From assembly GCF_001522545.3 (NCBI RefSeq), contig NC_031773.1, positions 44,250,786 through 44,314,785 of the forward strand: a stretch of DNA of 64,000 nucleotides, written 5' to 3'. Below the pieces are notes generated by a model. The model made no database searches. It was not told the origin of the DNA and was given only the letters and a program-made list of their open reading frames with translations. Position 1 is the first letter of the stretch, and every line of letters begins with the position of its first letter. A program made the position numbers and the translations under genes. The stretch comes from Parus major (lineage: Eukaryota > Chordata > Aves > Passeriformes > Paridae). Shown here piece by piece: positions 61,901 through 64,000 of the stretch.

Positions 61901-62657
61901 TTGTCTTTCACTCCTCTGTAATGTTTTCCATTTAGATATGGAGCTTTGAAAGTTCATCTGCTCTTCATGAACTGAAAGGCCATGAAGCCTGTGTGCGGTG
62001 CTGTACTTTCTCTCCTAATAACAAACTGTTGGCCACTGGAGATGACAAAGGAGAAATAAGGGTACTGCTCTAATCTTGATGTTAGTTTATAATTCAGTTG
62101 TCAGTTCACAGATGGAAGAATTTTTATGGTTTGTGTTCTACATGTCTAATTCCTTAGCACTGTGATGAACATCAGGGTGAAAATAGCAAAGTTTGTCACA
62201 TGAGGCTATAGTTTGTAACCATATTGATAGATTATGTTCCATGAATGCTAAGGAACTGATTCACATGATTTAATAATAATTCTACTGTGAATTGCATGTG
62301 TAATTAAATCCTCTACATAACATACAGTTCTAAGATTTTCCTAACAAGATTTTAAAAAAAAATTATTTTGTCACTTTGAGTAGAATACATATTTGCAAGT
62401 TGTTGTTTTGTTTTTCTCTAATACAGAAAAATGCATTTCAGGTTTCCTTATTTGAGACATTTTTTTCCCTGTTAAGTTTCTTTCTATAAATGCTCTTTCC
62501 TCTCTTTTAGATTTGGGATGTTTTAACTGGTGCATTACTTCACTTCTGCTCCCCAGTTACTGTAGATGAAGGAGAACCAACACATGGGGGTTGGGTAACA
62601 GACCTCTCCTTTTCTCCTGACAATAAAATGCTTGTGTCATCTGGAGGCTATCTTAAG
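37847..62657 (+). CDS. APAF1: APAF1, apoptotic protease activating factor 1 (exons 2-26; last exon outside)
   Basis: APAF1 binds cytochrome c and (d)ATP in the cytosol and assembles the heptameric apoptosome that activates caspase-9. Twenty-five coding exons join in phase to 3606 nt (1202 codons); human APAF1 has 1248 residues, so only the last exon is missing. Domains: CARD about 1-95; nucleotide-binding domain with Walker A GMAGCGKT (154-161) and Walker B LVLDDIW (240-246); helical and winged-helix domains to about 590 with LHDL; then two WD40 propellers. R13, D27, E40 and E41 of the CARD, and the SVTD site (268-271) reported as caspase-3 cleaved in human, are present. W882 and W1181 probably correspond to human W884 and W1179 at the cytochrome c interface. 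The frame is intact throughout. The ATG at 37847 lies 4 nt into exon 2. Confidence 0.98.
38265..38454 (+). CDS. APAF1: APAF1 exon 3 (residues 47-109, CARD end and linker)
   Basis: It encodes ERAAMLINIILTKDN, FYNALLHEGYRDLAALLQDG and the linker GNRKSSMDGMTSY. A second in-frame donor, TCTG|gtaaca, lies 39 nt before the main donor TATG|gtcagt. Confidence 0.97.
38455..39645 (+). other. APAF1: APAF1 intron 3
   Basis: A 1.2-kb intron, no repeat family or extra exon recognised. The open frame near 39064 lacks homology. Confidence 0.55.
39646..39843 (+). CDS. APAF1: APAF1 exon 4 (residues 110-175, Walker A)
   Basis: It contains LCEGGVPQRPVVFVTR and WVTVYGMAGCGKTVLTAEAL, the P-loop. It has Thr at position 161, where human has Ser. 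Donor GAAG|gtactt. Confidence 0.97.
39844..40865 (+). other. APAF1: APAF1 intron 4
   Basis: AT-rich 1.0-kb intron; nothing recognised. Confidence 0.55.
40866..41049 (+). CDS. APAF1: APAF1 exon 5 (residues 176-236)
   Basis: It encodes YFPGGVHWISVGKQDKAGLL through LNIEEAKDRLRLLMLRKYP in the nucleotide-binding domain; donor CCCAG|gtgatg. Confidence 0.97.
43104..43139. repeat. Inverted repeat (16-bp arms, 3-nt loop)
   Basis: ggaaaaactatatgagg and cctcatatagttttcc are reverse complements apart from one extra A, separated by aaa. It lies deep in APAF1 intron 5. Confidence 0.9.
43412..43828 (-). mobile_element. CR1 LINE 3' fragment, antisense in APAF1 intron 5
   Basis: On the plus strand it begins aatcatagaatcaccaaggt and ttggaagagacttcaag, the classic reverse complement of a CR1 3' end. 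It continues through tgcttccagagacagtgact to cccatctctggacatac. Moderately diverged, about 0.4 kb. Confidence 0.93.
43962..44074 (+). CDS. APAF1: APAF1 exon 6 (residues 237-274, Walker B)
   Basis: It contains SLLVLDDIWDSWVLKAFDNQ, the conserved R265 of TSRD, and the SVTD site at 268-271. Acceptor tctcacactag, donor GCTG|gtaagg. Confidence 0.97.
44075..44592 (+). other. APAF1: APAF1 intron 6
   Basis: A 518-nt AT-rich intron; nothing recognised. Confidence 0.5.
44593..44724 (+). CDS. APAF1: APAF1 exon 7 (residues 275-318)
   Basis: It encodes GIKYEVHVESGLAHEKGLEI then LSLFVNMKISELPEQA, the end of the nucleotide fold and helical domain 1. Confidence 0.96.
44725..45120 (+). other. APAF1: APAF1 intron 7
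   Basis: A short intron containing an AT-dinucleotide-rich tract (44911-44960). Confidence 0.55.
44911..44960. repeat. AT-rich low-complexity tract
   Basis: ataatataaaaatataatat and atataatatatatttata in APAF1 intron 7. Confidence 0.8.
45121..45359 (+). CDS. APAF1: APAF1 exon 8 (residues 319-398)
   Basis: It encodes SPLVISLIGALLRDFPSRWE, the ARC signature GxPL, then KRIRKSSSYDYEALDEAMSI. It enters the winged-helix domain and ends VKVPTK in phase 0. Confidence 0.97.
45360..45901 (+). other. APAF1: APAF1 intron 8
   Basis: A 542-nt AT-rich intron; nothing recognised. Confidence 0.5.
45902..46069 (+). CDS. APAF1: APAF1 exon 9 (residues 399-454, winged helix)
   Basis: It encodes VLCILWDMETEEVEDILQEF, then FVNKSLLFCDRNGKS and LHDLQLDF. 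The LHD motif is the APAF1 counterpart of the plant NLR MHD motif. Confidence 0.97.
46070..46869 (+). other. APAF1: APAF1 intron 9
   Basis: An 800-nt intron with a (TAC)n microsatellite at 46798-46816. An acceptor-like ttttttcag at 46434 is followed by an in-frame stop, so I do not call an exon. Confidence 0.5.
46870..47001 (+). CDS. APAF1: APAF1 exon 10 (residues 455-498)
   Basis: It encodes ELHKNIVNQYKKYYKLN, then EDCMYWYNFLAYHMAGAQ, in helical domain 2; donor CAG|gtgggt. Confidence 0.96.
47002..48931 (+). other. APAF1: APAF1 intron 10
   Basis: A 1.9-kb intron containing a decayed sense CR1 fragment (48368-48640); otherwise AT-rich and featureless. Confidence 0.6.
48368..48640 (+). mobile_element. 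CR1 LINE ORF2 (reverse transcriptase region) fragment, decayed
   Basis: caagtccataggcctgatat and acagcccagagcactgaagg match the CR1 segment that encodes a GPDxIHPRVLKEL-type motif. Here the frame is broken by stops. An internal duplication of gatctttgctaga-like sequence follows at 48570-48612. Inactive. Confidence 0.65.
48932..49045 (+). CDS. APAF1: APAF1 exon 11 (residues 499-536)
   Basis: It encodes ELHDLMFSLDWIKAKTELVG, then PAHLIHEYVEYSSILDQK; phase 0 at both ends. Confidence 0.97.
49046..49610 (+). other. APAF1: APAF1 intron 11
   Basis: A 565-nt AT-rich intron; nothing recognised. Confidence 0.5.
49611..49789 (+). CDS. APAF1: APAF1 exon 12 (residues 537-595)
   Basis: It encodes NFQEFLSLNGHLLGRQPFPD and QLGLCQPETSEVYQQAKL, the end of helical domain 2. 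It leaves after two bases of an Ile codon. Confidence 0.97.
49790..50793 (+). other. APAF1: APAF1 intron 12
   Basis: A 1.0-kb AT-rich intron; nothing recognised. Confidence 0.5.
50794..50920 (+). CDS. APAF1: APAF1 exon 13 (residues 596-638, first WD repeat)
   Basis: It encodes LVVRPHRDAVYHACFSKDRQ then RIASCGADKTLQ, the first blade. From here on every internal exon is phase 0. Confidence 0.97.
50921..52839 (+). other. APAF1: APAF1 intron 13
   Basis: A 1.9-kb intron. The hydrophobic 71-codon open frame at 51604-51819 has no recognisable relatives or splice context and is treated as chance. Confidence 0.5.
52840..52965 (+). CDS. APAF1: APAF1 exon 14 (residues 639-680, WD)
   Basis: A 42-codon exon, VFKAESGERLLEINAHDDE to CSSDKKVK; one WD unit per exon. 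Confidence 0.97.
53540..53671 (+). CDS. APAF1: APAF1 exon 15 (residues 681-724, WD)
   Basis: It begins VWNSRTGQCRCVYEEHSEQV, ends SSDTYIK; donor AAA|gtaagt. Confidence 0.97.
54341..54466 (+). CDS. APAF1: APAF1 exon 16 (residues 725-766, WD)
   Basis: It begins IWDLNKKYCRNTMIGHENSV and ends CSTDGTVK. Confidence 0.97.
55523..55684 (+). CDS. APAF1: APAF1 exon 17 (residues 767-820, WD)
   Basis: The longest WD exon (54 codons), LWEARSGNELKSIEIKDFF, with an acidic loop RNADEQSDDVEV, then VKCCSWSRNGNMLLVVAKN. Confidence 0.96.
55954..56082 (+). CDS. APAF1: APAF1 exon 18 (residues 821-863, WD)
   Basis: It begins LFDINTCGLLTQVIVSHHST, then IQYCDFCPGDELVAVAL; donor GAG|gtaagt. Confidence 0.96.
56083..57851 (+). 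other. APAF1: APAF1 introns 18-19
   Basis: AT-rich introns around exon 19. A short imperfect repeat of aagtttataaca occurs near 57688-57735. Confidence 0.5.
56811..56936 (+). CDS. APAF1: APAF1 exon 19 (residues 864-905, WD)
   Basis: It encodes CRGHMSWVHCVTFSPDGSLF then SSDDQTIR. W882 probably equals human W884, reported to face cytochrome c. Confidence 0.96.
57852..57971 (+). CDS. APAF1: APAF1 exon 20 (residues 906-945, WD)
   Basis: It begins IWETKKVCKSSDAVLKSELD, then VVFYNGEVMILAIYN. The blade is divergent, as in mammals. Confidence 0.95.
58582..58707 (+). CDS. APAF1: APAF1 exon 21 (residues 946-987, WD)
   Basis: It begins LINGNTDNVIMQTAAQESP, then SCCCLSEDLKFAAFGQENG. Confidence 0.95.
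59052..59177 (+). CDS. APAF1: APAF1 exon 22 (residues 988-1029, WD)
   Basis: It begins VLELSDGKVLKSWEAYRTSV, then QHCRFTPDCQTLISSAHDS. Acceptor cattgtaaag, donor CAG|gtttgg. Confidence 0.94.
59178..60614 (+). other. APAF1: APAF1 intron 22, with a GC-richer insert
   Basis: The middle (about 59440-60030) is clearly GC-richer than neighbouring introns and contains ttgaataaagcctcc. It may be an unrecognised transposon or LTR-like insertion; no coding homology was seen. Confidence 0.4.
60615..60734 (+). CDS. APAF1: APAF1 exon 23 (residues 1030-1069, WD)
   Basis: It begins VWNWQLSECVFLRGHKEAIK, then DFRLLEDSKLLSWSFDGTVK. Confidence 0.97.
61060..61185 (+). CDS. APAF1: APAF1 exon 24 (residues 1070-1111, WD)
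   Basis: It begins VWNVTTGNPERDFACHGGAV and ends SASADKTAK. Confidence 0.97.
61936..62061 (+). CDS. APAF1: APAF1 exon 25 (residues 1112-1153, WD)
   Basis: It begins IWSFESSSALHELKGHEACV and ends LATGDDKGEIR. Confidence 0.97.
62511..62657 (+). CDS. APAF1: APAF1 exon 26 (residues 1154-1202, WD)
   Basis: It begins IWDVLTGALLHFCSPVTVDE and ends MLVSSGGYLK, then donor AAG|gtaagc. W1181 of HGGWVTD probably equals human W1179. The closing exon (WWN-type start) is not found before the window ends. Confidence 0.97.
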
Positions 62658-64000
62658 GTAAGCCTTGAAATAATGAATTACCCTTTCATACCTTATTAAA
62701 TGGCAGTGCTCTGACAATTAAGACTAATTCAATAAACAGACCTGAAACATTTTACTTAACACAAAGCTGCTTCATTTTTGCAATGGTCTAGCATTTTTTG
62801 CTTCTTATATCTGCAAGTCCCCTGAAAAATTCTTTTAAGGGAATTCAGGTTTGTTTTCAAACTCCATACATTCCATTTTTATTAACTTCAGATTTTCATT
62901 TGCAATGTCCTTCCTTAGCATCTTTAATTTTGGTTTAAATTTTGTCAGAAATTCAGAAGAAATTTCAGGTGATGATTTTCTGCCTTGAATGACATTTTAA
63001 AAGTAATATTTGGAGGAAATCAGTGTTTTCATCAATCTTTCATTGGTTCAGGCATCTACTGGGCATGTGTATTTTTGGGAAGGGGAAGAGATGGCCTTTT
63101 TTCCGTCTGTGAATGGCTCATTGTAATTTAAAATTTCTCATGAGTTTTGTGTTGGTTTTTTTGCCCTTGTGATAGCTAACACCTGTTATTAGAAAGCTGT
63201 CTGTTATCTGTGTGTGTGTGAAATGACAGGTGGTGAAGCTCTTACCTCAGAAGGTAATCATTGTGATTATTGTGATCATTGGTCAGTGTCTAGCTGTTAC
63301 ACATGCTATCAGACTAATTCTTTGAAATCAGTAACCATGTAACAAAGAGTTGAAATTTCTAAGTTAGTTTTGAAAGCACCTTCTGATGTTCATTTTATAT
63401 TAAAGAACAAGACATACTTTGTGTTTCTAGCTTCCTCCTCATTTTATCATGTGGTTGCACAGTATGGTGTTGTGATGCTTCTTGGAGTATGGAATGGTTT
63501 AGGATGTCAGGGACTTCTGGAGTTCTTGTAGTTCAGCCCCTTGCTAGAAGTAGTTTGCAGAGTTAGGTAAAATTGTTTAGAGCCTTGCCTCAAAGTATTG
63601 TCCCCAGTCCAACAGGATTGCCTCCAGGCCCTGAAAGGAGGCACTTACTCTGTTGTGTGTAACCCTCTTATTAGTAGTTGAAGACAGCAGTTAGCCTCCT
63701 AAACAAATGCAATGCTCTGTCTTCCATGACACCTCTTCTATGTGTCCAGGCACCTCAGTGACTGTGTGCTAGACTTGTTCCTGTTTGTCAGTGTTTTTCT
63801 TGGACTTTGGGTAGGGCTCGACACACAGTGACTGAACTAACACCACTCTCAGTTTGTTACCTACTTTTATTCCACTCAGCCAGTCCTTAATCCCTCCAGT
63901 TTGACTGTAGGGATGCTATGGGAGACCATGCTGTTGGCCTGGCTAAAGTCAAGGTTGCTCACATCCAGCTCTTGCCAAGCTGTTTGTAGAGACACCATTA
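62658..64000 (+). other. APAF1: APAF1 intron 26 (partial)
   Basis: Runs off the end of the window; its distal part is an antisense CR1 element. The final APAF1 exon is not reached. Confidence 0.7.
63485..64000 (-). mobile_element. CR1 LINE fragment, antisense, cut by window end
   Basis: The plus strand reads tatggaatggtttaggatgt at the 3'-end side. Later come cactcagccagtccttaatc and ctatgggagaccatgctgtt, typical of antisense CR1 coding sequence. Diverged and interrupted. Confidence 0.75.

Noticed and set aside
1..64000. CRISPR arrays, operons, phage or integrative elements
   Set aside because: All genes are spliced vertebrate genes; repeats are CR1, microsatellites and one minisatellite. 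No sign of prokaryotic DNA or of an undescribed multi-gene system.
62658..64000. APAF1 apparently lacking its last exon
   Set aside because: The window simply ends inside intron 26; the loss is not biological as far as can be seen.

Overview
The window is vertebrate nuclear DNA, almost certainly from a bird. It holds four intron-rich genes with GT-AG splice sites, two CpG-island promoters, one assembly gap and several fragments of CR1, the LINE typical of birds and reptiles. No bacterial, viral or CRISPR-like system is present. The gene order TMPO (+), SLC25A3 (+), IKBIP (-), APAF1 (+) is the order known from human chromosome 12q23, so this is a conserved syntenic block. Exons were found by reading splice sites and checking that phases join; predicted proteins were compared with remembered family features, not with a database.

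Region by region. 1-8560: 3' half of TMPO (LAP2, inner nuclear membrane), with three cassette exons (40, 32 and 37 codons) of the beta isoform, a shared penultimate exon and the membrane-anchor exon; two further phase-0 cassette candidates lie between them. 8560-13020: intergenic, with a CR1 tail at the end. 13040-22900: complete SLC25A3 (mitochondrial phosphate carrier, 359 residues), with a CpG island, the mutually exclusive exons 3A and 3B, and a CR1 copy in intron 2. 23080-28430: intergenic space between convergent genes. 28437-34427: IKBIP on the minus strand, with two alternative 3' coding exons giving proteins of about 355 and 379 residues. 35690-36840: CpG island between the head-to-head genes IKBIP and APAF1, containing a 30-bp minisatellite interrupted by about 201 Ns and a G-rich repeat. 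37843-64000: APAF1, coding exons 2-26 (1202 codons); only the final exon lies beyond the window.

Functional links: APAF1 is the cytochrome c-triggered apoptosome scaffold, IKBIP is an ER membrane protein described as sharing a p53-responsive promoter with APAF1 in mammals, SLC25A3 imports phosphate for mitochondrial ATP synthesis, and TMPO tethers lamins and chromatin. The most useful observations concern splicing: forced either/or use of SLC25A3 exons 3A/3B, an in-frame alternative donor after the APAF1 CARD, thirteen consecutive phase-0 WD-repeat exons in APAF1, and two possible extra TMPO cassette exons.
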